A stretch of 64,000 nt of DNA from an uncultured Prevotellaceae bacterium (GCA_902789415.1 CADAOD010000015.1:62001-126000), one strand, 5' to 3'; shown: positions 26,297 to 35,722, numbered from the stretch's first letter. The notes: a model not told the origin generated them from the sequence alone. Numbers and translations are program-made.

Positions 26297-27223
26297 ATGC
26301 AAATACCGACGTCTGACATACTTACCACGAACCGGCTTGGGAAGATTTTCTCAAATACGGTTGCAACATACAAATTCTTCTGGTTTGTATCGCACTATTT
26401 CCGCCTGTCCTTTGGTAAGAGCGATTCTCTATTTGATATTGTGATGGATTTACAGCACATCACACAGATTCCCATTGATGCCAATTCTCAGATAATCATT
26501 GAAGGCTTGAAAAGCAGATTAGAGGACAAACAGATAAAGCGACTATTAAACACACTTACACTGAATGTTCCCTATCGTTTCCTACGCCCATGGATTGACA
26601 CCTCTGATGACAAGGAGATGATCAAACGTTCCCAAACATTGGAGAATGGAAGTCTTTATGCTTTATATAAAGATGGCACAGATTTCTATATCGTCCTCAA
26701 TAAAGCTTGGAATACTTACCTGCATACACATTACAATATTTTAATAGATTTTGCTTATTGGAATCTTACATTGTTCCTGCAAACAAGGAATCCAAATGTG
26801 CCTGCCATCTCTAGCAAATTGATTCGTCCTGAAGTTAGAAATTCACTTGCAAGGCAGCATAATTATTGGGATATGGTGATGGAAATAGGAGGTCCTATTC
26901 ATTGCATCTATACAGACAAGGAACTTCACCCGAAAGATTATGATCTTGATCATTTTATCCCATGGAGTTTTGTTTCTCATGATTTGTTATGGAACCTGAT
27001 TCCTTCTGACGGCAGCATCAATTCTTCAAAGAGTAATAATCTCCCAGACTTGAACGTTTACTTGCCTAAATTGGCGGTTATGGAGGATTTCATTTCTCTC
27101 GGTTATACGGCAAGAGAACTGGCGGACATGGACGGTGTTCATTTCCGCGAATTATACGAAAAAACGTTTAATCCAATCAACCAAATTGCCCTGAATATGG
27201 GTTTTGAGGTCTGGAAATACTAA
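26297..27223 (+). CDS. HNH endonuclease domain protein
   Basis: 308 residues. The C-terminal third carries an HNH pattern: CIYTDKELHPKDYDLDHFIP (His at about residue 218), then NLIPSDGSINSSKSNNLP. This DH...P...N...N..K spacing is like the HNH domain of Cas9 or McrA-type nucleases, but without CxxC zinc pairs. The N-terminal 190 residues match nothing I recognise. First gene of a five-gene set and separated by 1 bp from the next start, so probably co-transcribed and translationally coupled. Likely the DNA-cutting part of the system. Confidence 0.8.
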   Translation: MQIPTSDILTTNRLGKIFSNTVATYKFFWFVSHYFRLSFGKSDSLFDIVMDLQHITQIPIDANSQIIIEGLKSRLEDKQIKRLLNTLTLNVPYRFLRPWIDTSDDKEMIKRSQTLENGSLYALYKDGTDFYIVLNKAWNTYLHTHYNILIDFAYWNLTLFLQTRNPNVPAISSKLIRPEVRNSLARQHNYWDMVMEIGGPIHCIYTDKELHPKDYDLDHFIPWSFVSHDLLWNLIPSDGSINSSKSNNLPDLNVYLPKLAVMEDFISLGYTARELADMDGVHFRELYEKTFNPINQIALNMGFEVWKY

Positions 27224-27224
27224 A

Positions 27225-28094
27225 ATGATTATGGAACCAGAGAAAATAAATCATCCCTACCTCACAGCAATCAAACGCACAGACTTTTCTGTGCCGACAA
27301 GATACCTCTTGCAACATCAACTGTTGAAAGGAAAGATTCTTGACTTCGGCTGCGGTTTTGGATATGATACTGATGAGTTGAAGCGTCAGGGCTATAACAT
27401 CGTGGGCTATGATTATTATTATCGTCCTGACTATCCCGAAGGTAAGTTTGATACTATTATATGCAACTATGTGCTGAATGTGCTGGAACCTTATGCACAA
27501 GCAGAAGTGATGATGAACGTTACCAATCTGCTTTCGCCTAAAGGAACAGCATACTTTGCTGTGCGCAGGGACCTTACGGAAGAAGGATTTAGGCTTCATG
27601 CCATTCACAAGCAATACACCTATCAATGCAACGTAAAACTGCCATATAAGAGTCTAGTAGCCAACAAGAGTTATGAACTCTATCAATATCAGCACTTCAA
27701 CAAGTTGCCTCGTAAGGAAGGCGAAACATGCCCTTTCTGCCAATTGTCTCGAAGAGTGGAAATCATTTGTGAGACAGCCACTTGTGTCGCTTTTTATGAT
27801 GGATATCCTGTCTCACCTGGGCATGCCCTGATTATTCCCAAACGCCATGTTGCTAATTACTTTGACCTTACCAATCATGAGCGTGAGGCAATGAACGTCG
27901 TGCTGCAATATGTGAAGCAAAAGGTTTCCGAGCGTTTTCACCCTGACGGCTACAATGTGGGTATCAATGTTGGTGAGTATGCTGGCCAGTCTGTCTTTCA
28001 TTGTCATATGCACCTGATTCCTAGATATAAGGGCGACGTTCCTAATCCGAAGGGCGGTGTGAGGGGCGTGATTCCGAGAAAACAAAAGTATTAA
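27225..28094 (+). CDS. class I SAM methyltransferase fused to a HIT domain
   Basis: 289 residues. The N-terminal half is a Rossmann methyltransferase with motif I ILDFGCGFGYDTDEL and post-motif NIVGYDYYYRPDYPEGKFDT. The C-terminal half is a HIT domain: CPFC at about residue 168, GHALIIPKRHV, and the nucleotidyl-hydrolase signature HCHMHLIPR (about residues 258-266). HIT enzymes hydrolyse nucleotidyl-phosphoramidates or adenylylated ends (Hint/aprataxin style). The methylation target is unknown; the fold does not show a DNA-base methylase NPPY/SPPY motif. The start could also be the ATG at 27231. It sits between the HNH and HerA genes. Confidence 0.85.
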   Translation: MIMEPEKINHPYLTAIKRTDFSVPTRYLLQHQLLKGKILDFGCGFGYDTDELKRQGYNIVGYDYYYRPDYPEGKFDTIICNYVLNVLEPYAQAEVMMNVTNLLSPKGTAYFAVRRDLTEEGFRLHAIHKQYTYQCNVKLPYKSLVANKSYELYQYQHFNKLPRKEGETCPFCQLSRRVEIICETATCVAFYDGYPVSPGHALIIPKRHVANYFDLTNHEREAMNVVLQYVKQKVSERFHPDGYNVGINVGEYAGQSVFHCHMHLIPRYKGDVPNPKGGVRGVIPRKQKY

Positions 28095-28115
28095 TATATA
28101 ATCTCAATTACAATT

Positions 28116-30212
28116 ATGAGTAATATTGAAGTTGGTCTTTTTGACAGTATTAATTCAAGTAAAGAAAAAGAAGCCAAAGATTGGTTTAAGAAATTAATCC
28201 AACCTGAGCAATATGTTGGTGAATTGTATTCTATTAACTATGAAACCGCAAAAGTTATAATACACAACTTTTACAGGCAAAAAGTTGGCGGTATTGCTAG
28301 TTTGAGTTTTCTTATTGCAACAAGAATTAATCCTAATGGAGAATCAGAAATAAAATTTACAGAAGAAGACTCTTCTATTATTTTATTGAGAGTAATGGAT
28401 AGTACTTCTTTACCACAGGATATAGAAGCAGAAAGGATAAGAGTAGAAACTGCTCAACGTGTAAGTGGAGAAGATGACAAATTATGGGATGTAACAGCAA
28501 TGGATGCTAGAACCAAGAACCTCTTTGATTTCGCAGGCCTTCAATGTCGAATAATAGGCACTTTCTTCCTCGATGAGGATTCGCAAAATTCAGAAGCTCC
28601 ACTTTCTCTAAGATTTGGAAGTGATATATCTAACTATTATCCCAACCGAGGTCTAAAAGTATATAAGCCGACGTCAGAAGCATTAGAAGCAATAATTAAC
28701 TATTGTGATCCAACAAACATTCGTGATCAGAAGAAAAGATTCAATAATGTTAAGCGAGTAAAACTTGGGAACGTGAGATATGCTTCGACAAATCGCAGAT
28801 TTCAGCATGTAGATGATGTTCCTGTATTCATTTATCCATCAGATCTACTCAGTCAAAAATCGGCTTTATTTGGTATGACGCGAACAGGTAAGTCAAATAC
28901 GACTAAAATTATTGCAAAATCTGTATATGAACTGCGCATGCCATCATCTGTAGATGAAATGCCTCTTAGAATAGGTCAACTTATATTTGATCCTAATGGA
29001 GAGTATGCAAATGAGAATGTTCAAGATAATAATAATGCTCTTAAAAATGTGTATAAATTAAATATAGGGTCACACAAAAATGATGAAGTTGTAACCTATG
29101 GCATAACAAACCATCCTAATGACACGGATCGTAGACTAATGCTACTTAATTTCTATTTGGATGATAATCTTCAAATCGGAAAGGATATTATAGATCGTCT
29201 ATTAGAGGATGATGGAACAAACTACATTAAAGCTTTTTGTCAAGTGGCTTTTGAAAAACCAGATGAAAGTGATAGAGGAGCATTAACGAGATATAAACGT
29301 TCTGTTCTAGTATATAGAGCAATCCTTGCTCGAGCTGGATTTGCTATCCCTAACAATTTTCGTATAGTAACAAGAGGCTTATTTAATCAAGATTTATTGA
29401 CTGCGATGAGAAACAGCCAATCAAATTCTGCCTCAGATTATATTTCGGCAGCGTCAATCTTAGCAGAAGAAAATCCTTCTTTAAATCAATTAGCTAATGC
29501 ATTTGAAAGTTTAGACAAATTTATTAGAACTGAGAATGATTATAGAGATTTTGAAAGACAATATATTGCCAGAAGCAGCTCTGGGGAGCCATGGGCTGAT
29601 TCAAATTTAAAGAATTTGTTGGGTGTGTTCCAATATCAAAATGGAGCAAAGAAGATAGGACGTGCAAAGGATTTACACAGCTCAATTACTTCATCTGATT
29701 TTGCTGCAGACATTTATGAACAACTCAAAAGAGGTAAGTTGGTAATTGTAGATCAATCATGTGGCGCTCCTGAAATAAACAAATCATCGGCAAAACGTAT
29801 AATGAAAAAAATATTTGATGAGAACCAAAAATTGTTTATCAAGGGAGAAGAAAACATTCCAGAGATATTAATATATATCGAGGAAGCTCATAATATTTTG
29901 CCTGCAGGTAATGATTTAGATTTATCTGATGTTTGGGTAAGAACGGCCAAAGAGGGCGCGAAATACAAAATAGGCATGGTCTATGCAACTCAAGAGGTAA
30001 GTAGTATTCAGAAGAATATTTTAAGAAATACATCTAATTGGTTCATTGCCCATCTAAATAATACAGACGAAACAAAGGAATTGTGTAAATATTACGATTT
30101 TAAAGATTTTGAGCCCTCAATACGTAGAGCACAAGACAAAGGCTTTTTACGAGTCAAAACATTAAGTAATCCATTTGTTATTCCTGTTCAAGTAGATAAA
30201 TTTGAAATATAA
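28116..30212 (+). CDS. HerA-like hexameric ATPase
   Basis: 698 residues, strikingly AT-rich. An N-terminal HAS-barrel-like region (to about residue 150) is followed by a FtsK/HerA ATPase: Walker A GMTRTGKSN (about 253-261), QLIFDPNGEYANEN, Walker B ILIYIEEAHN (about 582-591) and the C-terminal sensor region containing GMVYATQEVSSI and SNWFIAHLNN. HerA pumps DNA as a hexameric ring and acts with the nuclease NurA, whose gene starts 2 bp downstream. In bacteria, HerA fused or paired with effectors occurs in several anti-phage systems. Confidence 0.9.
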   Translation: MSNIEVGLFDSINSSKEKEAKDWFKKLIQPEQYVGELYSINYETAKVIIHNFYRQKVGGIASLSFLIATRINPNGESEIKFTEEDSSIILLRVMDSTSLPQDIEAERIRVETAQRVSGEDDKLWDVTAMDARTKNLFDFAGLQCRIIGTFFLDEDSQNSEAPLSLRFGSDISNYYPNRGLKVYKPTSEALEAIINYCDPTNIRDQKKRFNNVKRVKLGNVRYASTNRRFQHVDDVPVFIYPSDLLSQKSALFGMTRTGKSNTTKIIAKSVYELRMPSSVDEMPLRIGQLIFDPNGEYANENVQDNNNALKNVYKLNIGSHKNDEVVTYGITNHPNDTDRRLMLLNFYLDDNLQIGKDIIDRLLEDDGTNYIKAFCQVAFEKPDESDRGALTRYKRSVLVYRAILARAGFAIPNNFRIVTRGLFNQDLLTAMRNSQSNSASDYISAASILAEENPSLNQLANAFESLDKFIRTENDYRDFERQYIARSSSGEPWADSNLKNLLGVFQYQNGAKKIGRAKDLHSSITSSDFAADIYEQLKRGKLVIVDQSCGAPEINKSSAKRIMKKIFDENQKLFIKGEENIPEILIYIEEAHNILPAGNDLDLSDVWVRTAKEGAKYKIGMVYATQEVSSIQKNILRNTSNWFIAHLNNTDETKELCKYYDFKDFEPSIRRAQDKGFLRVKTLSNPFVIPVQVDKFEI

Positions 30213-30214
30213 AT

Positions 30215-31588
30215 ATGAGTTTTGAAGGTGAATTTGCCTCATACGAACCGTTGAGGAGAATTATTGAAAGCCAGAGAATAAATGAGCGCTTACAGGAATT
30301 ACATGTAAAAAAAGTAAGTCCTAGTGCAAATTCTATTTCTCATAATAATTTAGTGTCAAAAGCAAGTCTATCACAAACAGGACGACAACCTGATTTAGTT
30401 CTTGCGATTGATGGTAGTTATCAAGCCGCACCAGTAAAAAATGGTTTCCCTTGTGCGGAATGTGGCTATGTCACAGTTGCTTCAGTCCTTTTAGATTTGA
30501 AAAAAGCGAAAGAATTAGAGAAAAATGAATTTATTGATCCAAAAAGATTTAGAGAGACCGAAAAATCATCTTCTTTTGAAGCAGTCTTTCCTGGATGTAA
30601 TATAATTGTAGGGAATGAGCCTGATGCAAAATCATCATTAAGGAAAGTGCTATATGAGGAAATGAATAATTGCCATGTTTTTGAAGATGGTGAAACATTG
30701 TTGGATACATACGAGGCATTATTGAAAATTAAAATGGAGAGAACTTCTAACGTTCGTCCTCCAATGAGTCCTATTGAGGGTAATGAGCATGAGATGACAT
30801 ATGGTTATGGTATTTATGAATGTCCACAGACACATCGGCCTCTTTATTCTACAGATGCGCTTAGACTGCATGAACTTATGAATCCGAGTTCTACTTGTGG
30901 AGAAATGTATGGACAAATAATGTCTACCATAGAGAAACTATGGCTTATTCATATTTTAAGGTCTTTTGAGAAAAATAAGTGGTTAGCGACTTTAAGAAGG
31001 GTTGCGTTTGTTATAGATGGTCCTTTAGCAGTGTTTAGTACTGCATCTTGGTTAACAAATGCGATTAAAGAAGAGATTAGAAGAATTAATGATGAGCAAA
31101 AGAAAATAAACGGGACCGATATGATGATTATCGGATTGGAAAAGTCTGGGACCTTTTTTAATCATTTTATTTCAATAGATACAGATTCTAATGGAGTGCC
31201 TGGAAATTTCCCCACTCAAAGTGCTTTTTTATTGACTGATGAATATATTAAAAAGAACATTATATACTCAGATAGTGCGAAACCTTTTGGTCAAGATACA
31301 TATTTTGGAAGAAAGTTCTTTTATAAAGCGAAGTCTGGACAATTATTGGTACCTGTTGATGTGTGTTATACTGATTATCAATTCAATTTAAATACAGCCA
31401 ATCCCGATCAATATTCAAGGTTAGCAGATGCTATGGAATTACTGGATCATATGGCATCAAGCAGATATCCAAATTCTGTAACACCTCTCATCTCTGCACA
31501 TGCAGAAGCAGCAATTCCATTGAATTTGGGAAGAAGGTTGTTTGAATCAATTGCAAATGATATCATAAATCAAAATAATAATGATTAG
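30215..31588 (+). CDS. NurA-domain nuclease
   Basis: 457 residues. The NurA fold is recognised from LVLAIDGSY (catalytic Asp at about residue 65), the second acidic site VAFVIDGPLAVF (about 266-272) and MMIIGLEKSG, in the order expected for NurA. NurA is a 5'-3' exonuclease/endonuclease that works within a HerA complex to resect or degrade DNA ends. Its start follows HerA after 2 bp and its 3' end overlaps the methyltransferase gene by 8 bp, which points to a coupled operon. Longer than archaeal NurA, with an insertion between the two acidic motifs. Confidence 0.85.
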   Translation: MSFEGEFASYEPLRRIIESQRINERLQELHVKKVSPSANSISHNNLVSKASLSQTGRQPDLVLAIDGSYQAAPVKNGFPCAECGYVTVASVLLDLKKAKELEKNEFIDPKRFRETEKSSSFEAVFPGCNIIVGNEPDAKSSLRKVLYEEMNNCHVFEDGETLLDTYEALLKIKMERTSNVRPPMSPIEGNEHEMTYGYGIYECPQTHRPLYSTDALRLHELMNPSSTCGEMYGQIMSTIEKLWLIHILRSFEKNKWLATLRRVAFVIDGPLAVFSTASWLTNAIKEEIRRINDEQKKINGTDMMIIGLEKSGTFFNHFISIDTDSNGVPGNFPTQSAFLLTDEYIKKNIIYSDSAKPFGQDTYFGRKFFYKAKSGQLLVPVDVCYTDYQFNLNTANPDQYSRLADAMELLDHMASSRYPNSVTPLISAHAEAAIPLNLGRRLFESIANDIINQNNND

Positions 31589-32714
31589 CATTAAGGACTT
31601 GACTCGTAAGAATAAAACAGCAGAATCTATATGGGCTCATTTTGGTCCATATTATGCGATGTTTCCCCTCTCTTTTGCCTTTAACATAGTAAATAAATAC
31701 TCCAAAGAAGGTGATATTGTCTTAGATCCTTTTGCAGGAAGATTCACTAGTATCTATGCTGGCGGTGTCCTGAATAGGAAAGGTATCGGAATTGAGATCA
31801 ATCCTGTTGGCTGGTTATTTGGACATGCGAAATTACATCCCGCAGAAAAAGATAGTGTTATCATGAGGTTGGAAGAGGTTTATCGTAAACGAAATTATTA
31901 TAAGAAAAAGGCAGAGAATATGCCAGAATTTTATCATTTTTGCTTTTGTAATGAAGTGCTTAAATTCTTGTTGTCAGCAAGGAAGAATCTTGACTGGAGA
32001 AATAATCAGGTGGATGCTACTTTGATGGCTTTTTTACTTGTATATCTGCATGGAAAGAAAGGACAATCCTTGTCCAATCAAATGAGAATTACCAAATCAA
32101 TGGGTATGGATTATTCAATAGCATGGTGGAAAAAAAATGGGATGGAAGAACCTCCTTTGATTAACCCTTATGACTATATATTAGGCAGAATAAATTGGAG
32201 ATATAGAAAAGGAATTCCTAATGTTGTGGCTAATTCCATTTTCTTAGGTGATAGTACAATCGAGCTTAACAATGTATCGAATATGCTAAAAGAAAACGAC
32301 GAAAAAGTTTCGTTGCTATTTACTTCTCCTCCTTATTGTGCTATAACAGATTATTACGCAGATCAATGGCTAAGATTATGGCTCCTTGGTGGAAGCGAAA
32401 AACTTGTCTATTCAAAAGAAAAGTATAAAGGGCGTTTTGAAAAACAAGATGAATATTATGACTTGTTGGATACCGTCTTCTCAAAGTGTGCAAAACTAAT
32501 GAGTGATGATGCAACTATTTGCGTGAGAACAGATGCGAGGAAATTCACATTAGATACTACACTAGAAGTGTTGAGAAAAAATTTCCCTGATTATTCTCTT
32601 TCTAAAAGGGTGAGTAAATTAAAAAAAGACTCAATGTCACAAACTGTTTTATATGGAAATAAGTCTTCTAAGCCTGCAGAAGTAGATATAATAATGAAGA
32701 GAATAAAGAAATGA
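31581..32714 (+). CDS. DNA methyltransferase (N4-cytosine/N6-adenine type)
   Basis: 377 residues. The SAM-binding motif I DPFAGRFTSIYAGG (about residues 49-62) with GIGIEIN comes before the catalytic motif IV TSPPY (about 247-251). The roughly 190 residues between them could hold the target-recognition part. TSPPY is typical of enzymes that methylate an exocyclic amino group in DNA. In the context of HNH, HerA and NurA, it plausibly marks self DNA. The recognition sequence is unknown. Last gene of the five-gene set. Confidence 0.88.
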   Translation: MISIKDLTRKNKTAESIWAHFGPYYAMFPLSFAFNIVNKYSKEGDIVLDPFAGRFTSIYAGGVLNRKGIGIEINPVGWLFGHAKLHPAEKDSVIMRLEEVYRKRNYYKKKAENMPEFYHFCFCNEVLKFLLSARKNLDWRNNQVDATLMAFLLVYLHGKKGQSLSNQMRITKSMGMDYSIAWWKKNGMEEPPLINPYDYILGRINWRYRKGIPNVVANSIFLGDSTIELNNVSNMLKENDEKVSLLFTSPPYCAITDYYADQWLRLWLLGGSEKLVYSKEKYKGRFEKQDEYYDLLDTVFSKCAKLMSDDATICVRTDARKFTLDTTLEVLRKNFPDYSLSKRVSKLKKDSMSQTVLYGNKSSKPAEVDIIMKRIKK

Positions 32715-32781
32715 AACATGGAAAAGAACTTTCAATTTCTTCAACATACTAAATAAAACTAACATAATTCGGAAAGTAAAT

Positions 32782-34229
32782 ATGATAGGAAATATCGACA
32801 TACTAGTAAAAGAACTCTGCAAACTTCCCAAGGAGGTTGGTTGGGTTGAGTTCAAACATAACAATTGCGAGCCGACAATGGTTGGTGAGGATATTAGTGC
32901 TCTTGCTAATAGTGCTACTTTGAACGATCGTGATTATGCCTATATGATTTGGGGCGTGGATGATGGTACTCATGAGATTATTGGTACTAAGGTGCGTCTT
33001 CAGCTTGAAAAGAAAGGTGAACAGGAGTTGGAGAACTGGCTTCGTTACCTTCTTTCCAAAAATGCTGATTTCGAATTCTATGGTGCAGACATAGACGGCA
33101 AGCATGTTGAGCTGATTCGTATTCATAAGGCACTCAATGAACCTGTTTCATTCCAGAAGATAGACTATATTCGTAGTGGCAGCTACACCAAGAAGTTGCC
33201 CGAGTTTCCTGTATTTCGTGCTCAGTTATGGGACAAGCTACGTCATGCCCAGTTTGAGGATGTATGCGTCAAGACTGACCAAAGGTATGAGGATATTATC
33301 AGATTGCTCCAAGTGGATGCATACTTTACCTTGTTGAGGATACCACAGCCAGCAGAGAAGGAGGCTGTTGTGCATTATTTGAACGAGGACGAAATTATCC
33401 AGAAGCAGGACAATGGTCTTTATTCGATAACAAACTTAGGTGCTCTGCTATTTGCAAAAGACTTGAATGAGTTTGCAAGGTTAGGACGTAAAGCTATGCG
33501 TGTGGTTCAGTATAAGGGTATCAACCGCTTGCTGATTCAGAAAGAAGAAACATTTGTACAGGGCTATGCTGTTTGCTTCGAGAATATCGTGCGTTATGTG
33601 CTCTATTGCCAAGTAACGAGGATGTCAATGCTGTCCAACTGTCAACAACAAGCAAGTTCCCGTTGCCATCGGTAAGAGAAGCCATCGCAAATAGTCTTAT
33701 TCATCAAGACCTGTACATAACAGGGGCTGCTCCTGTAGTTGAGATATTCGACAATCGTATTGAGGTGACGAATCCTGGTACTCCATTGGTAGATGTACTT
33801 CGTATCATTGATAACCCTCCGAAGTCACGAAACGAGAAACTTGCTTCTCTCATGCGTCGATTGAAAATGTGTGAAGAACTTGGTCGAGGTTGGGATAGAA
33901 TGGTGCTGGCATGTGAAGCTCAATATCTTCCAGCTCCTCGCATTGAAGTTTTCCAAGATAGCACCAAGGTTACTCTTTTCTCTGAAATGGAGTTTAGCAA
34001 TATTCCGATGGAGGACAAACTGTGGTCATGCTATCTACATGCTTGTCTAATGTATATACAAGGTGATGCTTTGACAAACAAGTCGCTTAGAGACAGGTTT
34101 GGCATTCCTGAAACATCATCCAGCAGTTCTTCTAGATTAATCAAGGAAGCGATTGGGAAGAACTTAATAAAAGTACTTGACCCCAATACAGCTCCTCGTT
34201 ATATGAAGTATATCCCAATTTGGGCATAG
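32782..34229 (+). pseudogene. AlbA_2 / HATPase_c_4-type regulator, frameshifted
   Basis: The N-terminal frame (MIGNIDILVKELCKLPKEVG) carries a Schlafen AlbA_2 domain (WVEFKHNN, ISALANSATLNDRDYAYMIWG) and runs as far as ENIVRYVL. The second half (LLPSNEDVN, VREAIANSLIHQDL, EIFDNRIEVTNPGTPLVD, EELGRGWDRM, then a winged-helix-like end) is in another frame. Adding one base near 33600-33603 joins them as YVLLLPSNEDV and gives 482 residues, normal for this family, which is often a transcriptional regulator or DNA-binding ATPase. The junction is either a one-base deletion or a sequencing error. It lies between the HerA/NurA set and the XRE/SIR2 set. Confidence 0.82.
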
Positions 34230-34230
34230 A

Positions 34231-34364
34231 TTTAACTTGCCGGTAACTTGCTGGCAACTTGCCGAAACACCAATAATAAAGTTCGTAATATTGCCAAATT
34301 GCTGATATTAAGGAAGATAAATAATTAAGTTTAACTTGCCGGTAACTTGCTGGTAACTTGCTGA
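34231..34364. repeat. two blocks of three 11-bp direct repeats (TAACTTGCYGG)
   Basis: Block 1 (34231-34265) and block 2 (34330-34364) each hold three tandem copies of TAACTTGCYGG or a close variant. The blocks are 99 bp apart and almost identical. They lie between the AlbA_2-type gene and the XRE gene, ending 23 bp before its ATG. They could be binding sites for one of these two regulators; that is inference. Confidence 0.7.
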
Positions 34365-34386
34365 AGGACTAAAAATAGATATAAAC

Positions 34387-34680
34387 ATGTTATTCGGAGA
34401 TAAGATTAAAGAGCTCAGAGAAGAGCAAGGTTTGCTACAACGCCAGTTGGCTGCATTCCTAGAGATTGACACCCCAATGTTCAGTAAGATTGAACGTGGT
34501 GACAGAAGAGCAAAGCGTGAGCAGGTCATTAAGCTTGCGGAGTATCTTCATCAGGATGAAAAGGAAATGCTTACCTTGTGGTTAGCAGACAAGTTCATTG
34601 ATGCTGTTGAAGATGAGCAGGAACGGGACTTGTGCAACGATGCTATTATCGTTGCACAGGAGAAAATAAAGACTTTGTAA
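34387..34680 (+). CDS. XRE-family helix-turn-helix regulator
   Basis: 97 residues, MLFGDKIKELREEQGLLQRQ at the start. The HTH spans about residues 8-60 (QRQLAAFLEIDTPMFSKIER), followed by a helical tail. Such small XRE proteins often control adjacent restriction or defence genes. It begins just after repeated 11-bp motifs and is followed 2 bp later by a membrane/coiled-coil protein, so it leads a likely operon with the two small proteins. Confidence 0.85.
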   Translation: MLFGDKIKELREEQGLLQRQLAAFLEIDTPMFSKIERGDRRAKREQVIKLAEYLHQDEKEMLTLWLADKFIDAVEDEQERDLCNDAIIVAQEKIKTL

Positions 34681-34682
34681 TT

Positions 34683-35372
34683 ATGGAGATAGACATCTTT
34701 CCCGTTCCATCTGCAAAAGGAGTGCATCGCTATATTGGCACGTCATTCTTAGGGCTGATTATCATTACCTACATAGTTGGCGCTTACAAAATTGCTCAAC
34801 AACTGATAGGCGAGGACAAGGAACTGCTTTGTTTTCTTGTCACTATACCTATATTTATAGGAGGATATGCGGTATTCGTATTGTTGCTTCATAGCATCAA
34901 ACAATGTATCTATGCTTACTTCAAAAGCAACAGAAAGGAGTTGAACAATCGAGCAGACCAAGAGAACATGGATGCTTGCATCATAAAGCATCTGGAGGAC
35001 ATTCAAAAGAAGCTGGAAACAAAGCCTGCGGTAGAAACACCACCATGTGATGTGGTTCCACAGCCAGTACAACAAGAGCCTCAGACATCGGAAGAGGTAA
35101 ATGATTTGAAGCTACAGATTATATCAGAACTCGAAGAGACGCTGAAAAACGCACAGCGAGATTTGGCTCCGTTCATTCAGCAACTGCACATTGACCGTAC
35201 CCAAATGGCAGAAGCGAAAGAAAGACAAGAGAAGGACAAACTTGATAAAATCCTTAGATATACTCGTCTTGTTTTCCTTCCACACGGATTCAGTGATGAA
35301 GAGCTTTTCCAGATTGAGGAAGCCGTTAAGCTACTTGTACAGTACAATGGCATTGTGAATTGTGTATGGTGA
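34683..35372 (+). CDS. membrane protein with coiled coil, unrecognised
   Basis: 229 residues. Two transmembrane segments (about residues 22-40 and 54-74) are followed by a basic linker (YFKSNRKELNNRAD), a Pro- and Gln-rich stretch and a helical region with coiled-coil character (LKLQIISELEETLKNAQRDL). The start at 34683 follows the XRE stop by 2 bp; an in-frame upstream start inside the XRE gene is less likely. Its end overlaps the next gene. No known family recognised; possibly a membrane component of the SIR2-associated system. Confidence 0.6.
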   Translation: MEIDIFPVPSAKGVHRYIGTSFLGLIIITYIVGAYKIAQQLIGEDKELLCFLVTIPIFIGGYAVFVLLLHSIKQCIYAYFKSNRKELNNRADQENMDACIIKHLEDIQKKLETKPAVETPPCDVVPQPVQQEPQTSEEVNDLKLQIISELEETLKNAQRDLAPFIQQLHIDRTQMAEAKERQEKDKLDKILRYTRLVFLPHGFSDEELFQIEEAVKLLVQYNGIVNCVW

Positions 35373-35632
35373 AGATTGAAAAGAAGAAACTGAAGCAGAC
35401 CGATCTGAAGAACTTTGCTTGGAACATCGGACATCAATACAACATAGACTCCGAAGTGCTCGCTATGTTTGTAGTCAATCTGTTCCATTCTTGGTTCAAG
35501 AATACCGAGAAGGGCACGATACAAAAGACGCTCCATAACACAACAGGTACATACTCAATTAAAATTGACGAGAATATCTTAGAGCATCTGCCAGAGTTAG
35601 AGGAAAAGGTGCTTGGCAAGAAACATAAATAA
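35366..35632 (+). CDS. small protein, unrecognised
   Basis: 88 residues, MVKIEKKKLKQTDLKNFAWN at the start, soluble, lysine-rich at both ends. It overlaps the preceding gene by 7 bp (ATGGTGA). Its last 12 codons plus stop are repeated after the SIR2 gene (39196-39234), which suggests that a cassette exchange happened right behind it. I do not recognise the family. Confidence 0.55.
   Translation: MVKIEKKKLKQTDLKNFAWNIGHQYNIDSEVLAMFVVNLFHSWFKNTEKGTIQKTLHNTTGTYSIKIDENILEHLPELEEKVLGKKHK
35594..35632. repeat. 39-bp imperfect direct repeat, left copy
   Basis: The 3' end of the 88-residue gene, from GAGTTAGAGGAAAAGGTGCT to the stop. It matches 39196-39234 at 35 of 39 positions. The two copies bracket the SIR2 gene exactly. 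Confidence 0.8.
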
Positions 35633-35722
35633 AAGCAATCTGCAAATAACATTGATATTATTTTCACTCTCGATAAAACTTGTACAGCTAATACTAGTCG
35701 GTATAGTAGAAACAGGACGAAC

